Source of the DNA: CAZIVP01 sp964542915
Lineage (GTDB): Bacteria; Calditrichota; Calditrichia; Calditrichales; Calditrichaceae
NCBI GenBank assembly: GCA_964542915.1
Contig: CAZIVP010000005.1
Location: forward strand, 186,001-250,000
Reading direction: 5' to 3'
DNA length: 64,000 nt
The notes beneath the pieces were generated by a model. That model did no database searches. It was given only the letters and a program-made list of their open reading frames with translations, and had not been told where the DNA came from. Numbering within the stretch: position 1 is the stretch's first letter; each line of letters opens with the position of its first letter. Below, piece by piece: positions 36,752 to 47,100 of this stretch. The translations under genes were made by a program, and so were the position numbers.

Positions 36752-37885
36752 ATTTTTAATGTCGTCGCTATCCGGTTGAATGAGTGTTTCATCCTCTTCC
36801 TCAACAATTTCAGAATCCTTCCGCTCCAGTAAATTGGTATCGGTCATTTTTTTATTAAATATCAAAAAAGAAATAATCAGACTGGTATTCCAAACCGCCC
36901 AACCATATCCAACCGCAATATAACCGGCTAAAACCAAAGAAATATAGACAATGATGGAAGCAATTTGCGTAGATAGCGGTAACGTCAGGTCCTGATAAAA
37001 CTGTTTTAAATAAAAAATACGGCTGCCGGTCGATCCGATCATCTGGCGGATCCATTCATCGACCATACCAAGTGAAATCTGGATAAAGTATAAAGCCTGG
37101 TCGAGAATGGGGGACAAGGAATGCATCAACGGCATAAACAAAATGGAATATATGATGAGGCCAACTTTTAAGATAAATGCAAAAAAGAAGATGGCGAAAA
37201 GGAACAAACCGAGTGTGAGAAGACCATATAGTATGATACGCCAGGGTTGCGCCCAGGTCAGATGCAAGGCCTGGACGGCCGCGCCGTATCCGTCTTCTTC
37301 GGTGCTTGCAATGATAACGGGGCCAAATAAAATAGCTACGATAAATCCAAGCGTTAAAAAAACGAGAATCATTCCGGAAAAGATATAGGGCAAGGTGGCA
37401 ATGGCGTTTAAAATTTCGCCGAACCACGGAATTTTACCCACGTATGCCATAATTTTTGCACCAATAATGAACGGAATAATCATAAGAAAAAATGTTAAAT
37501 AAGTACCGGTAATGGATTTCCACTTGGAAAGGGCGAAACGTATGGCCTGTTTCCAGGTGTAAAACAAATTATCTCTTAAAGCCATATACGCGGCGCGGGC
37601 AATAAAGGTGGCTGCTATAAATTTTACAAGTATGCAAATAACGATTCCTAATAAGAACACAATTATTGCAAACGTTGACAATTCCGTAAACAGGGGTAAA
37701 GGTAATAGTCCGAACCGTGCCCAGGTTTCGGGCGCCGAACTACCGGAAATGAGAAAAGCCAAATAAGAAAACAGCAAATAGACAATATGAACCGCAAGGA
37801 GTCCCAACGCCCCAAGCGCAATACGTTGTGGTCCAATCGCCGAACGCGGCGCCTTAAAAAGTTCAACCAGATTGTATCGTTCCAT
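36740..37885 (-). CDS. Polytopic membrane protein of unknown function
   Basis: A 381-residue protein not recognised. It has about seven to eight hydrophobic helices, with WKQAIRFALSKWKSI and AVQALHLTWAQPWRII as amphipathic links between membrane blocks, and an acidic C-terminal tail (EDSEIVEEEDETLIQ). The repeated glycine/proline-poor helices recall DUF-type glycerophosphoryl-diester-associated or stage-II-like membrane domains, but no motif is clear. The start at 37885 is followed by MERYNLVELFKAPRSAIGPQ. It stands alone on the minus strand between waaA and the SPOR gene. Confidence 0.65.
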   Translation of the reverse strand: MERYNLVELFKAPRSAIGPQRIALGALGLLAVHIVYLLFSYLAFLISGSSAPETWARFGLLPLPLFTELSTFAIIVFLLGIVICILVKFIAATFIARAAYMALRDNLFYTWKQAIRFALSKWKSITGTYLTFFLMIIPFIIGAKIMAYVGKIPWFGEILNAIATLPYIFSGMILVFLTLGFIVAILFGPVIIASTEEDGYGAAVQALHLTWAQPWRIILYGLLTLGLFLFAIFFFAFILKVGLIIYSILFMPLMHSLSPILDQALYFIQISLGMVDEWIRQMIGSTGSRIFYLKQFYQDLTLPLSTQIASIIVYISLVLAGYIAVGYGWAVWNTSLIISFLIFNKKMTDTNLLERKDSEIVEEEDETLIQPDSDDIKNLNE

Positions 37886-37912
37886 AGTTCAAATTATATT
37901 TAAAGGATTGGT

Positions 37913-38674
37913 TTATTTTACAATCCAGGCATCCGGATATCCCTGACGGCGAATGTGTTTAAGCGCCGCTTCTGCCTGAACACGGTTTTTAAAACGTCCA
38001 ACAAAAACTTTATAGAAATTGGCATCGTGCCTGTAAAAAGCGGACCAATCGAATGTTTCGTTAAGCTCCTGAATCATGGAAATTGCTTTGCTCTCATCAT
38101 CGGTTGCAAATAATTGTATGGTAAAATGAGCGTTTTTGAGCGAGTCCGAATCTAAATCTTGGTTAGCTTCCATGCCTTTTGTCAGGCTATCGTCCTTAAC
38201 AGGCACGTTGATGGTTCTCTGTACGACCCAGGCGCCGGGATACTCATTTTCCCTCAAGGAACGTTTAAGTTCATCGGCAGGTGAGCGAAAAGGGAAATCT
38301 CCGATTTGGACTTTATACAATCCCTTTTCATGAATACAGTAGACGGAATCTTCCACATGTGATTTTAAATTGAACCGAATGGTGCGTGCGCTCATGGAAT
38401 CCAGTCCGGCAAAAATCTGCACACGGAAACCTTGAATGTGTCTAAATTTTGGTGTATCCGGTTCGGGGGGGTAAAGGGTCACATTCAATTGGGCATGGTC
38501 GCCGGGGTCGGATAAGATCGCATCAATAAAGGGGTCGGATATATCTTCCTGTTTATAAAAAAGTACGCTGTCCACCTCTGCGTCTTTACGCCGCTCTTCT
38601 AAAACCGCGCCTGGCTGACATGAAACGATCAGAATAAGGACGGCGTTGAGGACAATAAATGTTTTCAATAACAT
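37913..38674 (-). CDS. Lipoprotein with two tandem SPOR domains
   Basis: A 253-residue lipoprotein: an N-terminal hydrophobic stretch ending in a lipobox (LILIVSC). Two SPOR-like domains are visible: GFRVQIFAGLDSMSARTI with AWVVQ at its end, and FTIQLFATDDESKAISMIQE with VFVGRFKNRVQAEAALKHI and AWIVK. SPOR domains bind peptidoglycan glycan strands lacking stem peptides, made at division sites. It starts at the end of the SpoIID-like gene (one-base overlap), so the two are translationally coupled. Confidence 0.82.
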   Translation of the reverse strand: MLLKTFIVLNAVLILIVSCQPGAVLEERRKDAEVDSVLFYKQEDISDPFIDAILSDPGDHAQLNVTLYPPEPDTPKFRHIQGFRVQIFAGLDSMSARTIRFNLKSHVEDSVYCIHEKGLYKVQIGDFPFRSPADELKRSLRENEYPGAWVVQRTINVPVKDDSLTKGMEANQDLDSDSLKNAHFTIQLFATDDESKAISMIQELNETFDWSAFYRHDANFYKVFVGRFKNRVQAEAALKHIRRQGYPDAWIVK

Positions 38675-39894
38675 TAATAAACCTTTTTTAAAAACGTCCC
38701 GGGAAAATAATGATTAACAAGAATGTCATAGTATTTAAAACCCTTTTCGGACATTCGGATAGCGCCCCATTGACACATCCCCACACCATGACCGTGACCG
38801 CCGCCTTCCAGTGTCAGAAGCGTATCACTCACCGAACGAATATGGAAAAGGGTACTCGGTAGCATACGTCCATTATCGCCAAAAAAACGGCGGATTTGAT
38901 ACGATGATAAGTTCAGGGAAGTATCGCCATAGGCGATTTTGAGTTCGGTAATCCGACCGGATGCAGAACGTTTTCTGACATCGGCGCGAAATTTGAGTTG
39001 TACGGTGTCGGCGACCGTCTGATTCAGATAGGATCGACCACTAAATGTTCCAAACAGGGAATCCAGTTCTTTAAATGTATATTGTTTTTGCCAGCGGAAA
39101 TAGGGACTTCCGGCGCAAGCGAAAGAATCCCCAAGCGCATCTTTTTTAGATTGCAAATAGGGCGCACGGATACCGGGCCACAAAGCCTCGGCGCTTTCCG
39201 CTATGCCGCCGTCAGAAGCGTGGTAGAATATGACGGCGAGAGAATCGCCCTGCATTAACACGTCGCCGTGGGTTTGTTCAACGGCTTTGTCGGCGTAAGG
39301 CGATGATGAGACGTCGCCGCCAAACACCTGATCGCGCTGATCGCCGTACACATCAAAAAGGTGATTACGCCTGTCATTTATCTTCTGGAGAGCGTAGGTC
39401 CGGGCACATATGGCCTGAGCTTTAAGAGCGTTTAAGTACTGTGCTTTATTCGAAGGCATCTCCTTTGGAACAACGCTTTTCAGATAACGCTCCAGACCGA
39501 TAGTATTGATCAAATATATAGAAGTATCGGTGGGCCGGATAAGCGCCAGGTTGCCGTGGTAACGTTGGCCTTTAAATACGAAAGAGCCGTCCTCCTTGGG
39601 CTTAAATTGAATCCGCTCATCAGATTCAAAATTAAATATGCGGTTGCGATTAAAAATGCGGAACCCATCTTTAACGGGTTTTAAATAAATTTTATCATTC
39701 TTCTTACCAAATTCGTAATTAGCCTCTTCGGAGTGCAAAATATAATCTGCATTGAAAGACAAGGAATCGACCGACATAATTTCGTCGATCAATATGCGTA
39801 TGGGCGGCGCCGGCTTTTCGGGACCTTCCCTAACATAGGGCGTGCAGGCGGCTAACGCCGCTAAAATGATAAAAAGTAAGCGCAGATGCGGCAA
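38674..39894 (-). CDS. SpoIID/LytB-domain lipoprotein
   Basis: A 406-residue protein with a lipobox (LAALAAC) and a SpoIID-type domain. SpoIID of Bacillus cleaves denuded glycan strands as a lytic transglycosylase. The conserved region is LKSVVPKEMPSNKAQYLNAL with the catalytic Glu in PKEM, then AQAICARTYALQKI, and GHGHGVGMCQWGA near the C-terminus. In Gram-negatives such proteins are lipoproteins, and here it is paired with a SPOR protein that may bind the same denuded glycan. It does not imply sporulation. Confidence 0.88.
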   Translation of the reverse strand: MPHLRLLFIILAALAACTPYVREGPEKPAPPIRILIDEIMSVDSLSFNADYILHSEEANYEFGKKNDKIYLKPVKDGFRIFNRNRIFNFESDERIQFKPKEDGSFVFKGQRYHGNLALIRPTDTSIYLINTIGLERYLKSVVPKEMPSNKAQYLNALKAQAICARTYALQKINDRRNHLFDVYGDQRDQVFGGDVSSSPYADKAVEQTHGDVLMQGDSLAVIFYHASDGGIAESAEALWPGIRAPYLQSKKDALGDSFACAGSPYFRWQKQYTFKELDSLFGTFSGRSYLNQTVADTVQLKFRADVRKRSASGRITELKIAYGDTSLNLSSYQIRRFFGDNGRMLPSTLFHIRSVSDTLLTLEGGGHGHGVGMCQWGAIRMSEKGFKYYDILVNHYFPGTFLKKVY

Positions 39895-39923
39895 TTTCAG
39901 TTCTCCCGTCCCATTTTGTTTGA

Positions 39924-40556
39924 TTAGAAACCAAAGTTATAAATACGCATGCCGACGCGAAAACCGATACCGCTCATATCCACTTCCTGGTAAATGGGTT
40001 GGCCCTCTTTTTTGCCCTCATCTTTCGAAGGTTTGCCGCCGTGATAAAAGACTTCGGCGAAAATATCAGAGGCGCGGCTCAGCGGATAGGTGGCGCCTAA
40101 GTCGGCGTGCCAACCGAAACCATGAAAAAAGGAAAGTCCGTCTTCATCATTTTCATAATCGGTCCAGCTATTCCACAATAATTCGTAGCCGATGCCTGCG
40201 GAGGCACGCAGGTTAAATATCTGGGTAATAGGACCCTGGTAATGTATTTGGAAAAAGAGGGGAAGCATAGTCGTGCTCTGTTCAAAATCTTTAACTTTGG
40301 TGGTTTTGGTGACGCCGCCTGTTTCTACCTCTTTTACAATTTCCGTTTCTTTATCATAGCTCTTGCGATAAACATCGATAGCCAGGCTAACGCCTACATT
40401 TTCATCCACGGAACGTCCGAGATTGACGCCACCGTAAAATCCGGCTTTGGCGTCTTTGGGATTGATCAATCCGGCCTTAAATTCGCTAAACTTAGTTTGA
40501 CCTGAAACAACCTGTGAAAAAAACAAGATGACGGCGAAAATAATCATTTGTCTCAT
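39924..40556 (-). CDS. Outer membrane beta-barrel protein, small
   Basis: A 210-residue protein with a signal peptide (IIFAVILFFSQVVSGQ) and alternating strands ending in a typical terminal strand (GFRVGMRIYNFGF) with a C-terminal Phe. It resembles small OmpA/Ail-like barrels, but its function is unknown. The start at 40556 is preferred to the longer frame because GGGAG lies about 13 bases upstream and the N-terminus MRQMIIF is signal-like. Confidence 0.7.
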   Translation of the reverse strand: MRQMIIFAVILFFSQVVSGQTKFSEFKAGLINPKDAKAGFYGGVNLGRSVDENVGVSLAIDVYRKSYDKETEIVKEVETGGVTKTTKVKDFEQSTTMLPLFFQIHYQGPITQIFNLRASAGIGYELLWNSWTDYENDEDGLSFFHGFGWHADLGATYPLSRASDIFAEVFYHGGKPSKDEGKKEGQPIYQEVDMSGIGFRVGMRIYNFGF

Positions 40557-40672
40557 TGCCCGCACTCCCATAAATTTTTAATCAATCTTAATGGCGCTTG
40601 TTATTTTAAAAGTAGTTAACAATTCAATGCAATTCAACCAAATAAAAGGTATTGTTAGAAGGGAATGACGGA

Positions 40673-43423
40673 TTGAAACGCATTCTAAAATATGTACCGC
40701 CTGGCCAATGGCTTTTAATTTTAGCGACCGCAACCGCCCTTATTTGGATTGTGCTCCATCAGAATCATAATATAAAAGTAAGCTGGCAATTTGAATTCGA
40801 TAATAGGGATGGTCGTTATGCCATCGAACAGATCGCCGTTGCCGGGAGTTTTAACGACTATGACAGCCGTCGTCATATTTTGCACGACCCCGATAATGAC
40901 CACATATGGCATACAACCCTCCAATTGCCGATAGGAAAACATGCGTACCGTTTTGTAATCAACAACGACCGTTGGTTAAGAGATCCCGGGGTGCAAGAAT
41001 ACGGTGGACCTTATTCCAATACTATTATTTATGTGGATACGATACGGTATCCGAAGATTGAACAAATTGATCCCCCAAACGGAGCTTGGTTGTATCACCG
41101 GCCGGAACGTGCTTGCATCCGTTTCAATCGATCCATGGCAGGCGTACAACCCTATCATGTGCTGGTTCGGGTCGATTCGCAAATGGTGGAATACAGCGTT
41201 GACGATTCCTTACTGGTTTTTAGAATGCCGCCGCTATCGGATGGCGAACATCACTGGTCGGTAGAAATTCAGAAAAGGAACGGCGATGTCCCTAATCGAA
41301 AAAGCGGCATATGGATGGTAAACCGGGATAATCAATCTCCGCAGGCCCATGCCGGTTACACGACATTTACGGCCCCGGGCGATACGGTTCGTTTGAACGG
41401 CGGACAAAGCTTTGACCCTGATTTCGAGCCCCTTACGCGTATCCGGTGGCAGTTGCTCACACATGGCGGAGCAAAGCTTCTGGAAAACAAAGGGACATAC
41501 TTCCCGCGGTTTGTTGCAAAAAAACCCGGCCGTTTTCAGATCCAACTAACCGTTGAAGATTCCATCGGCTTTAACGCACGGGATATCACGGAAGTCATTG
41601 TATTGCCTGAAAAACGAGACAGCACCGTGTTTGTGTTTGACGCCAATGAATACAAGGATAATGTAAAAAGCGTAGCGCTGGTGGGTGAATTTAACCGTTG
41701 GCAACCTGACGGCTATCGCCTAAAACCCGATACGAATTCATCACTATGGCAAATAAAAATTCCCCTGCAAAAAGGCAAATATGAATATAAATTTGTCATT
41801 AACGATGAGGATTGGATTGCGAATCCTGGCGTGAACGAACGCGTCGCAGACGGATGGCAGGGATTTAACAGTATCAAAACCGTTCGTGATCGGGTTGAAT
41901 TTGAAGCCGGCTTCGCGTTGGATAAAATCGAATACGGCAAGCCTTATGTCCAAATACCCTTCAAAGTAAATCGCCCGCAAATTTACAATCTGAATTGGTA
42001 TTCGGATGTCCGGAATGAAAGCGACGAAATCAGATACAAAGAGGAAGTGTTATATTTTAACCGGAATGTTCCCGAAGGAGATTATTTTTACTACCTCCGT
42101 CTGAATAAAGGCAACGATTATTCAAAACCCTATGTATTGCATATCCAGCATTATGATACGACCACCGTACATGATTTTGCGGCATCGCCAACATGGCCGG
42201 ACGCTTCAGTAATATATGAAATATACCTCCGCCGTTTTACCGAAAGCGCAACCTTTGAATCGATAATAGAGCGTCTATCTTATCTTGATTCACTCGGAGT
42301 CAATACGCTCTGGTTAATGCCGGTATATGAAGGCCCGACGCATCACGGATATGCACCCACCGATCTGTTTGATACGGAGCCCGATTACGGTTCATTAAAG
42401 AAATACAAGGCGTTTATCGATACGGCTCATTCTATGGGAATGCGTGTGATTTTTGATTTCGTGGCAAACCATCTTTCCGATCAACACCGTTTTGTACAAG
42501 CAGCGGCTGATAATTTACAAAGCCCGTTGCGTAGCTGGTTTCATTGGCGTAGCACGTCCCAATGGGATTTTCATAATGATTGGGATACACTTGTAAATTT
42601 GAACTATGATCAAGCTATGGTCCGGCATTACATCATGGACAGCGGAAAGTTTTGGTTAAGTATGGGCGTGGACGGTTTTCGCTGTGATGTTGCATGGGCG
42701 GTTCCGCATTCGTTTTGGAAAACGTTTCGCAGAGAAATGAAGAGAATCAACCCGCAGTGTTTGTTAATCAATGAAGTGCTTCCGCGAAGCCCGGCGTTTC
42801 ATCGGCTACAATTTGATATGTCATACGATACCGATTTTTACGGCAATGTTCTGGATGTTGCGGAAAGGAAAAAGCCCCTAACGGCCTTACCGTTCGGATT
42901 GCAAAAAACCGAATATAATTATCCCGAAGGAAGCGGCGATCTGAGATATCTCGAAAATCACGATGTGGAACGATTTCTGAAACAATTTGACGCACAAAAA
43001 ACCCGATTGATGGCGGCGCTTCTATTAACCGTTCCGGGCACGCCTATGATTTACTACGGTCAGGAAATGGGGCTGCAAGAGATACGGCCGCCTTTTTACG
43101 TTAATAAAGATGTATCATGGTTTGATTTTTATAGCTCACTTATTAAATTAAGGCTAAGAAACGAGGCGTTAATGTTCGGCCCTTTGAAAACTCTGGCGAT
43201 AGACGCTGAGCAACGATACTGGTATTTCCTGCGGGAGTTCAACCAACAACGTATACATATTGTATTCAATTTTTCCAGTGGTCTAAAAAAAGTTAAACAT
43301 TACCTTAATAGGCCGATGGTACTTTTAAAAGAACGTGAAGAAATTGAAATTAATAACAGTCATGTGGTTTTACCGGAGGAAAGTTATATTATTATCAAAG
43401 AAGCTGGTGATGTGAATGAATAA
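40673..43423 (+). CDS. Membrane-anchored GH13 amylase-like protein with two CBM48-like domains
   Basis: A 916-residue protein. The N-terminus holds a membrane segment (WLLILATATALIWIVLH, about residues 15-31). Two glycogen-binding CBM48-like domains follow (about 45-120 with VAGSFNDY; about 325-420 with LVGEFNRW), with a PKD-like domain between them. The GH13 catalytic domain spans about 515 to the end. Catalytic residues are present: Asp in GFRCDVAW, Glu in LINEVLP, Asp in ENHDVERF. It should hydrolyse or remodel alpha-glucans outside the cytoplasm. The TTG at 40673 with GAAGGGA upstream is preferred to TTG 40652. A TPR gene overlaps its end by 8 bases. Confidence 0.84.
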   Translation: MKRILKYVPPGQWLLILATATALIWIVLHQNHNIKVSWQFEFDNRDGRYAIEQIAVAGSFNDYDSRRHILHDPDNDHIWHTTLQLPIGKHAYRFVINNDRWLRDPGVQEYGGPYSNTIIYVDTIRYPKIEQIDPPNGAWLYHRPERACIRFNRSMAGVQPYHVLVRVDSQMVEYSVDDSLLVFRMPPLSDGEHHWSVEIQKRNGDVPNRKSGIWMVNRDNQSPQAHAGYTTFTAPGDTVRLNGGQSFDPDFEPLTRIRWQLLTHGGAKLLENKGTYFPRFVAKKPGRFQIQLTVEDSIGFNARDITEVIVLPEKRDSTVFVFDANEYKDNVKSVALVGEFNRWQPDGYRLKPDTNSSLWQIKIPLQKGKYEYKFVINDEDWIANPGVNERVADGWQGFNSIKTVRDRVEFEAGFALDKIEYGKPYVQIPFKVNRPQIYNLNWYSDVRNESDEIRYKEEVLYFNRNVPEGDYFYYLRLNKGNDYSKPYVLHIQHYDTTTVHDFAASPTWPDASVIYEIYLRRFTESATFESIIERLSYLDSLGVNTLWLMPVYEGPTHHGYAPTDLFDTEPDYGSLKKYKAFIDTAHSMGMRVIFDFVANHLSDQHRFVQAAADNLQSPLRSWFHWRSTSQWDFHNDWDTLVNLNYDQAMVRHYIMDSGKFWLSMGVDGFRCDVAWAVPHSFWKTFRREMKRINPQCLLINEVLPRSPAFHRLQFDMSYDTDFYGNVLDVAERKKPLTALPFGLQKTEYNYPEGSGDLRYLENHDVERFLKQFDAQKTRLMAALLLTVPGTPMIYYGQEMGLQEIRPPFYVNKDVSWFDFYSSLIKLRLRNEALMFGPLKTLAIDAEQRYWYFLREFNQQRIHIVFNFSSGLKKVKHYLNRPMVLLKEREEIEINNSHVVLPEESYIIIKEAGDVNE

Positions 43424-44156
43424 ATCTAAAATTCACAAATCCATCCAGGAAATTTTTACGCTGTATAAAAAGCGCAAGGTTATCCGCGCTTTTACGTTGG
43501 AGTCGGTTCAGGACATTCTTGAGATCGGAAACGAGGTGTTTCTGAGACACAATCCGGAAGAGGCGGAGCGCCTGGCCAATCGTCCCCGAACGCAAGCGCC
43601 GGATTTGTTCGACGACGAGCCCTTTTCCTTCGAGCGTACCTTTGAAATCTACAAGCGGCTTTCCGATGAATTCGGCGAGGTCAATCCGGAATTAATCCAA
43701 AGGGTTTTCGAAGTCAACAGCCAACTGGCGTGGGAAGCATACCGTGAAAAGTACAATCAGTACATTATGGACATCTATCCGAACCATCCGGAAGATGAAT
43801 ACATCAATTATTTGGCAACCGTGGTTTTACTTGAAGAGAAAAAGCACGATGATGCTTTAAAATGTATTAATCGCGCCCTGGTACAAAACAGTACATCGGC
43901 GAATTACACGCATCTGAAAGGTATGTGTCTGATGCAGCTGGGCGAGTTTGAAACATCCCGCACTTATCTTTATCAATCTCTCTTTCTGGTGGAACTAATG
44001 CAGGATACTCCCCCGAAAATGGAAGGCAATAAAGAGTTATACCCCAACCATCCCATCGAATTCCAAACTTCCGCGCCGCTCATTCGGGCAGATTTAAAGA
44101 AGCTGGACCGAATCGAAACAATATATAATTATGAACTACGGCCGCTTTTGGGCTGA
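43416..44156 (+). CDS. TPR-like protein of unknown function
   Basis: A 246-residue soluble protein without signal peptide. The second half has tetratricopeptide-like repeats (LLEEKKHDDALKCINRALVQ, then HLKGMCLMQLGEFETSRTYL). The N-terminal half is mostly helical with an acidic linker (DLFDDEPFSF) and is not recognised. It is translationally coupled to the GH13 gene upstream, and its tail overlaps the convergent long GH13 gene by 28 bases. A role in glucan metabolism is suggested only by position. Confidence 0.6.
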   Translation: MNKSKIHKSIQEIFTLYKKRKVIRAFTLESVQDILEIGNEVFLRHNPEEAERLANRPRTQAPDLFDDEPFSFERTFEIYKRLSDEFGEVNPELIQRVFEVNSQLAWEAYREKYNQYIMDIYPNHPEDEYINYLATVVLLEEKKHDDALKCINRALVQNSTSANYTHLKGMCLMQLGEFETSRTYLYQSLFLVELMQDTPPKMEGNKELYPNHPIEFQTSAPLIRADLKKLDRIETIYNYELRPLLG

Positions 44157-47100
44157 TCCTCTTTCATCAAATTCAGAAAATCATACAGGCGGAAACGAGA
44201 CTGCCGGGCCTTTTCCAGCATTGTGCGTACCTGTCTTTGCATTTGTTTAAAAGCGTTTGCGGTGGGGATTCGTTTTATGCGCCCTATCTCCAACAGATAC
44301 ACGGTGCGCAAAACGAACAAGTAGAATAATAGTATTTCAAATCGTTCTTTATTAAAGTAGACCACATCTTCATAACGATTGATTACCAAAAACCGTTGAA
44401 CATTTTCATAATTTATTAAATCTTCAATATATGTGCTTAATTCGGAGGCGTCTTCGATGGCTAAACCATCCGGATAATATAGCAAGATATCGATAAGCTG
44501 CAACTGCAGCTGCGCCTGAAACGAACTTGGTTCAAGCGTCTTAAAGCGTTTATGCAATGCCCTGTCTATCAAACGAGCGTACAAAAATTCGGACGGGCCG
44601 GTCAAAGCGGTAAAATGAGCGTAAATTCTGCCCAGCGTTCTTAATGTCGGCAGAATATAAAATTTGGCGGCGGTAGATACATGGAAAAATTCCTTAAAGG
44701 TTTCGTATAATGTTCGGTTGACGCCTTTGCTTTTTGTTGAATCAATTGATGCAAGCCAGGAAAAGATGCGGTACAAATGTTCCAGATTTGTTAAGGCCGT
44801 TGTGTCCGTTTCTTCTAATGGCGTCTGAATATTCTCAAATGTATGTACGGCTTGCAAGAGCGCATTTATTTGTTTGCGATAGTTCTCTAAAATGGGTTCA
44901 ACGGCTTTGCCTCGGGCCGCCGTAGTGTAAAATTCATTGATATTCGTATCCGAGAGTAAAGGTTCCAGCGCCTCTAAGATGGGACGGTACATCATTTCAC
45001 CCAAAGCCGTTTCCAGTGAGGATACGCCGCGGCCGTTTAGTTCATTATAAAGACGGCCATAAGGACGGGCGGAGCTATCGGTTTGCAAACGGAAGTCCAA
45101 AAATACGTGGTATTTAAATGCCCCCAGTTCGATGTACAGTCCCGATTCATGTATTTCTCTGGTCGAACGAATATATTCAAGGCCGGTAATGGAATCGCGA
45201 AATGTTACGAACGGTGCATTTTGCCAGGGTATGCCCAGGCCATCCGCGAGATCGCTTTGTTTTAGCTGATTATCATGGAGATAAGCCGTGGATCGTTTGA
45301 TCCAACCGGCGGCATGATCAAATTTATTGTTATAAATGACGAGACTTTTCTCGTCGCCGGTGCGGTTGCTAAAGGCAAATACGTTTTCATTCACAGTACC
45401 GTCGGCCGTGAAAAAATCGTAAAGCAGAAAGTTTTCGACATCACTGAACAAATAACGCCTGCGAAGTAACGGAAAAATCTCTCTCTCGTGACGGCTGATT
45501 AACCAACTGTCCTCTTCTTCATCCCAGTACGAACGACTGTATTCCATGCCATACTTTTCCGTGAATCCCTCAATCTGTCCGTGCCCAAACATGGGAAGTC
45601 CCGGCATGGTGCTCATCAATACACAAACGCCGAAGTATTTATCATCTTTTCCAAACTGGGCAACCGCGGTATCCTCGTCGGGGTTGTTCATAAAATTAAC
45701 GTAACGTTTTAAAATTTGCGGATTGAATTCCAAAACGTTTTTGATTGATTGCCTGTATTTGGCGTTTTCCTCATTCTTTAACATATTCATGAAGGCGCTG
45801 TTGTAAACACGGTGCATTCCGAGGGAGCGGACAAAATAGCCTTCCATCATCCAAAAAGCTTCGGCAAGTAAGAGAGTGTCAGGCACTTCATTTTGTATGC
45901 GCTCGACCACTTCCATCCAGAATTCTTTGGGGAACACGCGATCAAATTCGGATTTGGTCATTCCGTGTTCGGCTCGCGAAGGAATGTCGCCGCCCTGGCC
46001 AGGCTGCGGAAACCAAAGACGCTGGTAGTGCTTTTTGGCGAGGGTCATCGCGGCGTCGAAGCGAATGATCGGAAACTTGCGTGCAACGTGTAAAATGGTC
46101 TGGATAACGGCTTCACGCACTTCGGGTATCAGAAAGTTCAACTGCGCTGTGTCATTCCAGGGCATGCTGGTGCCGTCGTTGCCGTGGTAGATGTATTTTT
46201 CGGCGCCGGTGTGGCGATCCACACGTTTGAAAACAACCGCCGCATCGCTGCGATTCCAGTATCCGTCCTCGATATAAACGGAGATGCGTTCGTCATCGCA
46301 TAAATCTTCGCCGGTAAAAGTATAACCGGGGAATGGCGATTCATCCAATTGCAGGAACCAGTCGGGATGTTGAATGAGCCAGCGTGAATCGATTGCCATA
46401 TGATTGGGCACCATATCGCTCGCTAACCGTATTCCGCGACGCCAGGCGCGTTCTTTTAAATGATAATAGGCTTCTTCCCCGCCAAGGTCATCGGCGATAA
46501 TATAATCGTAAAGCGAATAGGCCGATGCAATCGCCTCGGGATTGCCGCTCATACGCTTAATTTTTTTGGAGGCATGGCTTCTTTGCCAAAGACCAATGAG
46601 CCATAGAGCCGTAAAGCCGCGTTTACTCAATAAGTCCAGTTCTTCATCAGGGATTTGATCCAAATGTTTGATGGGCCGGGCGTATTTATTGCTTAATTGA
46701 TGTAGCCAGACATAGGTGCTTTTAGCAAGGAGAACCACTTTGGGCATCCAGTGTAAGTCCGGCGAAAAACGCTCCGGTTCGATCTCTTCTTCCGGAAAAA
46801 ATTCGGTTACACGGGTCGGAGCGGGACCGAACACGGCCGGGTCAAATCGCATCTTTTGTTCTTCCCGAATAAAGTCCAGCCCGATCAGAATTCGTGAAAT
46901 CCACTGGCCAAGATACGAGCTCCAGTTCGTTTTTATGTATTCCAGCTGGGCATTGAGGGAGTTCGGAAATTTTTTGCCGGGTAAACTTAAAAATTCAAAC
47001 AACGATAACCGCTCCTCGCCAATGGGAGGTTCGTCGCTTAAAAATGAATCGATGTGGTCTATAGCGCTTGCATATTTACTTTCTTTTTTCAGGTCCCTAT

